Positions 36,016 to 45,859 of a stretch of 64,000 nt of DNA are shown one piece after another. The notes beneath the pieces were generated by a model that worked only from the letters and a program-made list of their open reading frames with translations, searched no databases and had not been told where the DNA came from. The position numbers were made by a program, and so were the translations under genes. The first letter of the stretch is position 1; every line of letters starts with the position of its first letter. Where the stretch lies: contig JARUPZ010000010.1 in assembly GCA_031213475.1 (NCBI GenBank), positions 5,558,776 to 5,622,775 on the forward strand. Direction: 5' to 3'. The DNA comes from Nereocystis luetkeana (Eukaryota > Sar > Phaeophyceae > Laminariales > Laminariaceae).

Positions 36016-36414
36016 TCGTGACCGCATGGCCACAAGACAGGAGAACACGCTGTATCCACCACCACGTATTATACATACCTGGCAGTTTTTTTTTTTGTAT
36101 CTCGGTGCGATTCATCATTTATTTGTCTGATCTTCGTACCACGTAAAGCGTTGCGTGTAAAAGTAGTAGCGGAGTGTTCACTGCCCTTTGTGCAATGTGC
36201 TCATGTCACGCAGTTTGCTTGCCATTCTGCTGCTCCTGTTGTTGCTGCCGCTACTGCTACTACACTCAATCGCGGTATAGCTGCTACTACTGCTGTTGCT
36301 GGCACAGGTTGCTTTTCTTGTGGCTACCCTTATAATATTTTTGCCCGTGCCACGCGGTTGCTTATCTTGCTGCTATTATTGTTGTTGCTAAACACGCTGA
36401 AACAAGTGTGAAGT

Positions 36415-37560
36415 ATCCAGCTTTTACAGATCCTCCAGATCATACAGAAATCCCGCAGATCATACAGATCCTGCAAATCGTACAGACTGCATCTCGGTTA
36501 AGGTGTACAGATCATCCAGATCACACAGATTCCACTAAGTTAAGGTAGATCGTGCAGATCCTCCTGCAGATCATACACATCCAACCCGGTAAAGAGGTAC
36601 AGATCACACAGTACCTAGATCCCACTCAAGTACACATGTGTGAAATATCCGCCTCATACAGACTCATCCCGGCTAAGCATGATGCAAGCGAGTGTTAAGT
36701 ATCCAGATTTTACAGATATTCCAGACCATACAAATATCCCGCAGATCATACAGATCCTGCAGATCATGTAGACCCACCGATAAAAATGTGCATATCATGC
36801 AGATCGTACATACCCCATTCCGGTGAATAGATCATACAGATACACATATTTGATTCGGGTAGATCGTACGAATCCTGCAGATTATACAGATCCTGCAAAT
36901 CGATGACACCCGCCCATAAACATGTGCAGATCATGCAGATGTTACAGACCCTATCTCGCTAAAAATGTACAGATCTGCAGATCGAGCAGATCCCATCTCA
37001 GTCAAACTGTACTGATTGTACAGATAACACAGATTCTACTCAGGTACATATCTGGGAAATTTTTATCAGGACAGATCCCTTTCCGGCTAAACATTTGAAA
37101 TGCCATTGAGATCAGCCAGATCCCACTTGGCACACAAGTGGTAATGATACGGAACATAGCTGTCTCTCCAGGCAAACTAGTTGGAGTGTGTAGATAATCG
37201 GTCCTTCGGATTATTCATGCAGATAGATCCTCCACATCATGCACAAATAAATGGCGTTCAGATTACCCCACCCCGCACGCAACTAAGTGCAAACATCAAG
37301 ACCAAGCAGATTTCACCGCCAAAAAAAGAGTGATACATCTACATTATGCAGACCCTGTAGATCGTACAGATCCTTGAGATCATGCGGACCCACCCACGCA
37401 AAGCTATCCATCAATCAGCTAATAATCACGGCGCATGTATGTTCGATTAAAATGTGTAATGTGTGTGTAGTTCATGCGGATCGTGCAGACCCCACCTAGT
37501 AAAGGTGTTCAGATCATCCAGGATCACATCTATGAATGATAGAGATTCCACCCAGGCGAT
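36415..37560. repeat. GATC-rich degenerate minisatellite
   Basis: Dozens of CAGATCATACAGATCCTG-like motifs, about 17-18 bp, arranged in a looser higher-order pattern with CCCACCC spacers. No coding sequence visible. Confidence 0.85.
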
Positions 37561-37859
37561 AAATACCTGGATGATACAAAACCCCGTCATTTTCCTTCTG
37601 AGTGCTACGCTTTCCTTTGAGCAATACAACAGTAGTCCATGTCTCCTACCAGGTGTACGCCAAGACATGCGAGAGCATCGAAGACTAGACTACTAATAAT
37701 CTTCGTTTTTAGCAATAAATCAGTAGCCCATGACTCAGTTCACTCCGAGATCATATTTACTAAAACCAGTGGTGCAAGGGTTTTACATGCGTCTCCCTTT
37801 TCAACTTACGACACCCCCCTTGATTTCATGCCACCCACATCCCGAAGGGGAACCTTACA

Positions 37860-39290
37860 GTCTTTACCACATCACAAAATGAGCATCTAGAATAGAGTAT
37901 CGAAAACGCACCACAACTAACATCTAGGGTCAAGGGGAAAGCACGGATTGTAATCTGTTCATAGCTGCCTGGGGTCTCGTGGCTTGGTTCTTACGTGGTG
38001 GCCTCTGGACGGCAACACATCTACTTTTAAAGGAGGAGGGGAGGGTAAGGATGGTTTCGTTTACCCTTCCTCAAGAACAGTTTTCAAAGCCACCCAACGA
38101 CAGCATTTGAAAACTGCACCAACCAGTGTTTTCTGTAGATACAACTTTCTACATGTTCACAAGTAAAGATAGTAAGAGGAAGCTCCCATCACCTCAGCCG
38201 TACGACAACCGCACAGCCCTCAATGCACTCACACCTCACAGTTGCGTGCCATTCGCACCTCTGCTTAGTTCGACACGGGGCGCACGGTGGAAGCACAAGA
38301 GGGAAACGTGCCACACAGATGCACACCAAAGCAACATCACGACAGCCGTTCCACCACGGCACACCTCTCAACCCGCTCGCACCTCACAGTAGGATGCCTT
38401 TGGCAGCTCCGCTTAGTTCGTCACGGGGAGCACGGTGGTGGCATCGCCAATGGCCAGAATGGTGGCACAGCCGAGGCAAAAGTGCCGGATGCACATCTGT
38501 GCAGCTACAATAGTCTTTACCACATCACAAAATGAGCATCTAGAATAGAGTATCGAAAGCGCCCTACAACAAACATCTAGGGGCAAGAGGAAAGCACGAA
38601 CTGTAATCTGTTTATAGCTGCCTGGGGTCTCGTGGCCTGGTTCTTACGTGGTTCCGGCTGGACGGCAACCCATCTACATTGAAAGGAGGTAGGGAGGGCA
38701 AGGGTCGTCCCGTTCACCCTTTGTCAAGAACTGTCTTCAAAATACGGGAGGGACAGGACTGAGAAACTGTATCTACTGGTATTTTCTATACTTTTTCCTT
38801 CATATTCACATGTAAAGATAGTAAGAGGAAGCTCCCATCACCTCAGCCGTACGACGACCGCACAGCCCTCGATGCACTCACACCTCACAGTAGTTTGCCA
38901 TTCGCACCCCTGCTTAGTTCGACACGGGGCGCACGGTGGAAGCACAAGAAGAGGGAAAAGTGCCACACAGATGCACACCAAGGCAACATCACGACAACCG
39001 TTCCACCACCGCACACCTCTCAACCCGTTCGCACCTCACAGTAGCTTGCCTTTGGCAGCTCCACTTAGTTCGACACGGGGAGCACGGTGGTGGCATCGCC
39101 AATGGCCAGAATGGTGGCACAGCCGAGGCAAGAGTGCCGGATGCACATCTGTGCAGCTGCATTAGTCTTCACCACATCACAAAATGAGCATCTAGAATAG
39201 AGTATCGAACGCGCCCCACAACAAACATCTAGGGGCAAGGGAAGCACGAATTGTAATCCGTTCATAGCTGCCCGGGGTGGTTTCGGTGCG
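37860..39290 (+). repeat. 653 bp tandem array, ~2.2 units
   Basis: Unit starts (GTCTTTACCACATCAC and close variants) at 37860, 38513 and 39165, giving periods of 653 and 652 bp. Each unit has an internal ~160 bp duplication of the CTCACACCTCACAGTAG...GTTCGACACGGGG segment. Units appear well over 90% identical. No stable reading frame. Confidence 0.9.
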
Positions 39291-39544
39291 TTTGTGAGAG
39301 CGTTCATACAATTGACATCCGAGGTCAAGAGGAAAGTCCGTATGCTTTGGCGTATTTTGTTTTGCGTAGTTTATCTACTGTAGAATTCGATCAATTCGAT
39401 TCCGGTGTATACGGCCTGTGTTTTTTCAAGAATACGGTCGGACGGGTTTGCTGCTCACGCAAGGTTTGGGATTTTGCTTTGAGTTAGGGCCGGTTTTGAC
39501 GAGGGCAAAGAAAACGAACAGACTTTCGTTTTCCGCAAAAAAGT

Positions 39545-41730
39545 GCAGGTTGACTCCTAACGAGAAACAAAAAAACGAAAAAAACGAAACAAAAAGAAGA
39601 AGCCGAGTCGAATTTTTACGGGGTGCAACTTTTTGGAATGACTCAACTGCCACAGCACGTGATTCCCGGCGATATCCCTCGACAGCAACGGTGGATAAGC
39701 ACAACTCGCACACATGAGGCACCCTCCACAGCAGGCGGGTCTCGTGGTCCAACCCGCTCCCTCCGGAGGGCTTCAGAACTTGTGTATCGGTCATCGCTGT
39801 TCGATAGCAGACGTTTGAATGTTGAGTGGGACTCATGTCGAAGAATGTACCGCTACAGCCACTTTCTGATCCCCCAGTTTCTTGCGAGGGCACCCCTTAG
39901 TGATTCCGTACCCATATGTGCTCACGCCGTCAGCAGACAAGCCGCGTGGCAGCCGCATACACTACCTCGGCCATCGTGCGCTTGCCAACCGGTCGTAGAA
40001 ACTTTATCGGAACTTCATCCCAATGCTTCGAGCTCGTCCTATGTTCCTCTTCGACCCTGGGTATCCCATATTTCGGTTAATCGGCATCCATTTCGTTTTT
40101 TTCAAGTCCCAGGACTTGAAAAAAAAACGAAATTTGAAAACGGAGGTATCGGGATCTCTACTTATAATTTGTTGAATTTTACCAATAAAACTCACGCACT
40201 CTCTAGCTCTTCTCTTTTTTTCGTAGTTTTTTTTTCGTGTTTTTGGCCCCCATTAACGAGGGCAAAAAACATGAAATAAAACGAACATATTTCGTTTTCC
40301 GGAAACAAGTGCAGGTTGAGTCCTAACGAGAAACAAAAAAACGAAAAAAACGAAACAAAAAGAAGAAACCGAGTCGAATTTTTACGCGGTGCAACTTTTC
40401 GGAATGACTCAACCGGCACAGCACGTGATTCCCGGCGATATCCCTCGACAGCGACGTTGGATAGACACAACTCGCACACGTGAGACACCCTCCACAGCGG
40501 GCGGTTCTCGTGGTCCAACCCGCTCCCTCCGGAGGACGCTAGAACTTGTGTATCGGCCACCGCTGCTCGGTGGCAGACGTTTGAATGTTGAGTGGGACTC
40601 ATGTCGAAAAATGTACCGCCACAGACACTTTCTGATCCCCCGGTTTCTTGCGAGGGCACCCCATGGTGATTCCGTACCCATATGTACTCGCGCCATCAGC
40701 AGACAAGCCACGTGGTAGCCACATGCACTACCTCGGCCATCGTGCGCTTATAAACTGGTTTATCGGAACTTCATCCAAACGCTTCGAGCTCCTCCTATGC
40801 TCCTCTTCGACCCTGGGTATCCATTATTTCGTTTCTGTGGCACCCATTTCGTTTTTCTCAAGTCCTCTGGGGAAAACGGAATGTGAAAACGGAGGTATCG
40901 GGATCTCTACTTATAATTGTTTGGATTTGACCAATAAAACTCACACGCTCTTTAGTTCTGCTCTTCGTTTTTGTAGTTCGTTTTTCACTTCGTTTTTTTG
41001 CCCTCGTTAATGGGGGCAATTAAAACGAAATAAAACGAAATAAAACGAACAGACTTTCGTTTTTCGCAAAAAACTGCAGGTTGAGTCCTAACGAGAAAAA
41101 ACGGAAAAAACGAAACAAAAAGAAGAAGCCGAGTCGAATTTTTACGCGGAGCAACTTTTCGGAATGACTCAACCGCCGCAGCACATGACTCCCGGCGATA
41201 GCGCTCGACAGGGACGATGGATAAGCACAACTCATTCACGTGAGACACCCTCCACAGCAGGCGGTTCTCGTGGTCCAACCCGCTCCCTCCGGAGGGCTTC
41301 AGAACTTGTGTATCGCATCGCTGCTCGATAGCAGACGTTTGAATGTTGAGTGGGACTCATGTCGGAAAATGCACCGCTACAGCCACTTTCTGATCTCCCG
41401 GTTTCTTGCGAGGGCACCCCATGGTGATGCCGTACCCATATGCGCTCACGTCGTCAGCAGACAAGTCGCGTGGCAGCCGCATACACTACCTCGGCCATCG
41501 TGCGCTTGCCAACCGGTCGTAGAAACTTTATCGGAACTTCATCCCAATGCTTCGAGCTCGTCCTATGTTCCTCTTCGACCCTGGGTATCCCATAATATTT
41601 CGTTTAATCGGCACCCATTTCGTTTTTTTCAAGTCCCAGGACTTGAAAAAAACGAAATTTGAAAACGGAGGTATCGGGATCTCTACATATAATTTGTTGA
41701 ATTTTACCAATAAAACTCACGCACTCTTTA
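39545..41730. repeat. 765 bp tandem repeat, three units
   Basis: The anchor GCAGGTTGASTCCTAACGAG occurs at 39545, 40311 and 41076, giving periods of 766 and 765 bp. Units differ by scattered substitutions and by a shortened segment in the second. Reading frames of 100-220 residues exist in each unit but are not conserved with each other, so coding is unlikely. Confidence 0.9.
40091..40132. repeat. Near-perfect hairpin in first 765 bp unit
   Basis: TTTCGTTTTTTTCAAGTCC pairs with GGACTTG-A-run-CGAAA around a 2-base loop. Repeated in the third unit at 41618-41657, decayed in the middle unit. Confidence 0.7.
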
Positions 41731-42559
41731 GACCTATGCCAATGGAAACGTGAAGTTCAAAAGTTTTTTCAGACATATTGCTTTCAAAGAACTGCCGAAA
41801 AATTCCTCGTACCGCCGCTGAGGGGAAAAAAGATAAAAAAAATGTTTGATTTTTTCTTCTTTTTCCCCAACGGCTGCAGGCGGCGCAAATAATTTTTTCT
41901 GGTTGCAAATTGTCAGCAAGCTGATAGAAACCAGTTCGTGCGACGATCGACGCTCGATCTCGACATAGACTCAGCCCACAGCCAACCCGCTCGGTTTCTG
42001 GCAAGGCCAACGGATATAGATGACGGCCTCGAATATATCAGGTGGATCCACGGTCCAGGGGGCAAGAGCTTGCCGGCGGGGTCCTACGGTATCCTCCCGA
42101 ACTTGAAAAAAAAACTTTTTTTTGCCATTCGAGACGGATAAAGAAGTTTTGTCATTTGTTTTGTGCACACAAGCGGCCAATTGTTTTTTATCGTACACCT
42201 GGTCAGCTCCCGCCACCATCACACCGCCCATGGTGTGAAGACGGGGACCCTAGGGTGGGTCGGAGCCCCTAGCGAGCGCACTCTGTTCAGAACTCATGAC
42301 GCAGTCGTTGGTTTTGTCGATCGATGTCTGTCGAGGGCTCGGAATCTCGCCGCTTTGAACCAAAGATCCGCCTGAGTTTTTCTCAAGCCGATGTTGGCCC
42401 AACATCGGCCCCAGATTTGTTTTTTCGGGATTTCCCGAAAGATAGGAACTTTTTTTTCCCCTAAAAGTGCCCATAGGAAGCGTGTTCTAAAACAAATTGA
42501 AGTGTGCCTTTGAAATTCAAACATTTTATTGGTACTTCGCTTTCCTATTGGAATAGGTC
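41731..42559. mobile_element. ~830 bp inverted-repeat transposon nested in the 765 bp array
   Basis: Starts ACCTATGCCAATGGAAACG and ends CGCTTTCCTATTGGAATAGG, imperfect inverted repeats of about 25 bp. It interrupts the unit between CTCTTTAG and TTCTGCTC, which are contiguous in the second unit. Possible short target duplication (TTAG/TCAG). Homologous to 3633-4437 throughout. No transposase: non-autonomous. Confidence 0.75.
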
Positions 42560-42629
42560 TCAGTTCTGCTCGTCGTTTTTTATTTCGTTTTTTTTTTCGT
42601 TTCTCTGCCCCTTTTATGACCGGCCCTTA

Positions 42630-43110
42630 GGGTATGTTTTGTCTGGGATTTAGCTCAAAAGAGGTGTACCTGGTCGATATGAGCCCAAAAATAGGTGTAC
42701 GCCAATACGAAGTACCAATCATACACCAGGAGGTCTGGGATTGGCTTGTTTTACATCATCCTTGATTTTGGCTTGAACGGGCCTGGTCCACTTGGATTTG
42801 TCTACTTTGTCTTGTTTCCAACTGTTTTCGTTGAATTTTGAGCCAACCAGGGGGCATATGTACACTCCCGCCTATACGCCCTACACTGCACATCACCACA
42901 CTGCGTACATAAGACCCGCCACATCAACATCTATACACTAGTTTACAGCACGATGGGCACCTATTGCATTTCGTCTGCTACCCCGCGTCGAGGTGGGCTG
43001 AGTAAAGGCAAAGGAACTTCGTGCCGCCGTGTGCAACCGGTTCTTCGAGAGTCCTAGGGGCTTCTTCAAAGCTGGCAACGGGGGGGGGGGGGGGGGCAGA
43101 AATATCATCT
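42630..43110 (+). repeat. Dispersed repeat ending in poly(G), copy 1
   Basis: Begins directly after a TTA (GGGTATGTTTTGTCTGGG) and shares AGGTGTACCTGG, CATTTCGTCTGCTACCCCGC and CTTCAAAGCTGGCAACGGGG with the copy at 63 kb. Ends in a G run of about 17 at 43080-43096. Confidence 0.6.
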
Positions 43111-43317
43111 TGGTATGGCGCACGAAGTATCTGCCCAGTTAATTACCGCTGTTCATGTTGAAATGGTGTTGGTAGCGAGCAGTTCAAAAATGCAAGCCCG
43201 ACACCACTGATCTAGTCCTCTTCGCATGCTAACGATGTGACTACTACGCAGCGCGAGTGAGTGTGAGCACGAAAACAACCACAAAGCACGCTCACTGCAG
43301 TTCAGGTGCGAAAACAA

Positions 43318-43422
43318 ACACGGGGGGCCAGAGTTAATAGGACCTATGGTATACATAAAAAATTATATATTGAACCATTTTTACTAACTATTTTTGGTCC
43401 TATTAACTACGGTCCCCCGTAA
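43318..43422. mobile_element. TTACGGGG MITE, inverted copy
   Basis: About 105 bp, in the opposite orientation to the two best copies. The right end CCCCCGTAA is followed by TA; the left end has decayed to CACGGGGGG. Confidence 0.75.
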
Positions 43423-43736
43423 TAGTGATTTCTCATGGGCAAAAACACCACATGTGGCACGTGTTTTTTACGTGGTCTCAGTATGTACCTGTTTTTGACT
43501 CGAATGGAACAGGTGTACCTGTGTTTAGCTTTTGCCCTGTATTGTAAGCTCCGGCGTTATTACTGTCGTTGACACTCACGCTATATTTTGAAGGATAGCA
43601 AAAATACATTTCGATTTTATTAAGAACTTGGGGTTTGCCTTGATTTGATTTGAAATCCGTGAATTTTGCCGAGTTATCAATGTTGAAGCTCATGCTGCAC
43701 ATCGAATGATGGCAAACATGAGAATAATACGCCTTG

Positions 43737-43820
43737 TTACGGGGGACAGTAGTAATCAGGACCCATCATATACACAAAAATCATCATATCCCAGTATTTG
43801 TGTTGCCGTGCCCCCCTGTA
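43737..43820. mobile_element. Degenerate TTACGGGG MITE
   Basis: Left end TTACGGGGGACAGTAGTAAT is clear; the right end is ragged near CCCCCCTGTACTACG. Probably a truncated copy. Confidence 0.45.
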
Positions 43821-43829
43821 CTACGTCAC

Positions 43830-44080
43830 ACACAAAAACTACAGTTCTAGGCCGCATAGACTAATATTATGGCGTTACCACAAGGAAGTGATACACCTAG
43901 GCCTGCGCAATACACACACCTCGAATGACATACTTGCTGAAAAAGCTGCGCCCCCATAGTTGTTGGTGGGGGCGAGGGGTGGAGGGGGGTGCCGGGGCTA
44001 CCAGTCAAAAATACCACAACAAACACAACGCAAAGTACCTGGTACGCTTTTAGTCTTATCCGCAAGATGAAAAGTAAGGA
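43830..44080. other. Unassigned spacer between MITE and poly(C) repeat
   Basis: Nothing recognised. Confidence 0.3.
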
Positions 44081-44086
44081 TAAGTA

Positions 44087-44400
44087 TCGCGGGGGGGGGG
44101 TGTACTCGATAGGAGAGATGTACTCGGTCTCATGCATGACCGTAGTCGTATGACCGTAGACCCTCGATATTATGCATGGCCGTAGTCGTATGACCATAGA
44201 CCCTCGCATCCCTACAATGCCGGGACGGAGCATGTCGGGTTTTCACCGACCAGGCAGACATTGCTTGCACCAAGCGCGAAGCGCCGTGAGGTGTCTTGCG
44301 AGTCGCATGAAGGGTGAGCTGCATCCTACTAAGAACCGCTTGTGAGGCGGACTTGAATATGGGTGACAGCTTCAATGAGTTAATTTAATTTCCGGTGTAG
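44087..44400 (-). repeat. Poly(C)-ended dispersed repeat, minus copy
   Basis: Begins with a 10-base G run then TGTACTCGATAGG. Contains a ~57 bp internal duplication of the GTAGTCGTATGACC segment (44133-44208). Ends after GAATATGGGTGACAGCTTCA. Confidence 0.8.
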
Positions 44401-44404
44401 GCAC

Positions 44405-44490
44405 GCGGGGGGGGCAGGCGTACTCATGCGGTGATTACCTTAGTCATGTGACCGTATTGGCCACGCACCCCTTTCCAGACGGGGCGACGT
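44405..44490 (-). repeat. Short poly(C)-ended unit (minus)
   Basis: GGGGGGGGCAGGCGTACTCATG followed by TGACCGTATTGGCCACGCAC. Belongs to the shorter subfamily that shares only the last ~70 bp and the homopolymer end. Confidence 0.6.
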
Positions 44491-44494
44491 CCTT

Positions 44495-45300
44495 ACCCCC
44501 CAAAAAAGCACCTCCAACATGCCGGCGCTCATTACCTTTTTCCGTACCGGTATAAAACGTGCTATTGTTTTGCTTATTTTGTTCCCTTGATGTTTCGTCT
44601 TCTGACGCCATCATCTATCTCCTACGAGAACGATCATTTTCTCGCTTTTATCAACAATAGTGCACTTTTAATCAACTTTCCCATGTATGTCACATTCGTC
44701 TATTTTCTTCATCTCATCCTTCAGGCCCCATCTTAACGGGGAAGGACAATTGGAACTAAACTTATAACTTCAAAGAAATTTTAACTAGATTTCGAAAAAA
44801 TTAAAAGTGTTTGTGCTCTATGGGGGAACGACGTACTACTAGTCAAACGAAAACGAATTCGGAATAACCGGAAATAACGCACCGCATCACACAACGCCCA
44901 GCCGACAAACAGCGACGAGCGTAGACAAGAGCAAAGGTTTGCGTTGTCGCGTGCGCGCCGCCGCCAGCCTCCTTTTCTTTTTGGTGGCGGTATAGGAAGC
45001 TATCACTCTCAGGGTGTCTTGGGTGGGCGGAGGGAGCCCTCAAGCGCCACGTGGGGAACAGCAGCGGTGATGCAACTATCGAGGTCTCGAGCGTATCCTC
45101 CGTTTTTTTGCTTGTTTGCTCGGCTTTCGTGGTTGTTGGCCGATCGAGCAGGCCAAAAAATTGGGTTTGCGGCCGCCATGATTTTTTTTGAGGCGCCACC
45201 GCCACGGTACGATGTGCTATGGTCTGTGGGCGTGGGCACGGCTATTGCTCCGGTAGTCTCTCGTTGGGGTTCGCGTTATATCGCCTCAATCGTGGTCACC
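44495..45300. other. Unassigned interval
   Basis: Overlapping frames of 120 and 146 residues (44843-45205 minus, 44944-45384 plus), neither with a recognisable motif. Confidence 0.3.
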
Positions 45301-45306
45301 GAAGCG

Positions 45307-45545
45307 GCCAAGACTCCACCGGAGGTGTTGAACCACCATGAACATGCTACATCAAGGAATTTGAACTCTCAAATCCCTCATTGAAATAAAAAATCACATG
45401 AAAAAACCCTTGAAGACTTTTCATTAAAATTGTTTTTTTCTAATTTGCCTTGAGAATGCCTGTTTGGTGATTCACTCTTCGGCCAATCAGATGCAAATAA
45501 AAGTAGAAAAAAAAAACGAAAAAAAAGTCCTCCATAAGATGGACC
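45307..45545 (+). repeat. Dispersed ~240 bp repeat, copy 2
   Basis: Colinear with the copy at 12244. Lies just beyond the 3' side of the decayed minus-strand LINE. Confidence 0.75.
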
Positions 45546-45859
45546 CTCAACACATTCCGTTTCTCGTTGTATATTTCATATTCTCCCACTGTACGATCAC
45601 TACTCTCTTTCTTTTCCACAAGCATACGAAGTATATGCGCATCTTCTCCCTCCTCCTCCCGACCGACTACGGATACGTATACCTTTTCTTTCTGACGGGT
45701 CCAGGTCCCCTACACAAAATTACCGTTTCAACGTTTTCGTGTAATCCATTGGCGCGTATAATTATGTTTTCATTCATTTATCTATCTCAACCTCCCGTTT
45801 ATTTCTTCTTTTTTTTGCCGGCCTTTTCTTTCTTTAGTATTATTTTATTACTATCTTCT

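Larger units (their letters stand above)
39487..42626. mobile_element. Tourist-like element iii (3.14 kb) with internal tandem array
   Basis: Ends GGGCCGGTTTTGACGAGGGC and complement GGGCCGGTCATAAAAGGGGC, with TTA at 39484-39486 and 42627-42629. The interior is three tandem copies of a ~765 bp unit, the last interrupted by another transposon. A purine-rich AAACGAAAAAAACG motif recurs in each unit. No transposase recognised. Confidence 0.7.

Noticed and set aside
36415-37560. CRISPR-like array of regularly spaced repeats
   Set aside because: Units are degenerate, contiguous and without unique spacers, in a eukaryotic context; it is a minisatellite.
39623-40279. 218-residue plus-strand frame in the 765 bp repeat
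   Set aside because: The frame is not conserved in the other two units and ends in low-complexity T-rich sequence.
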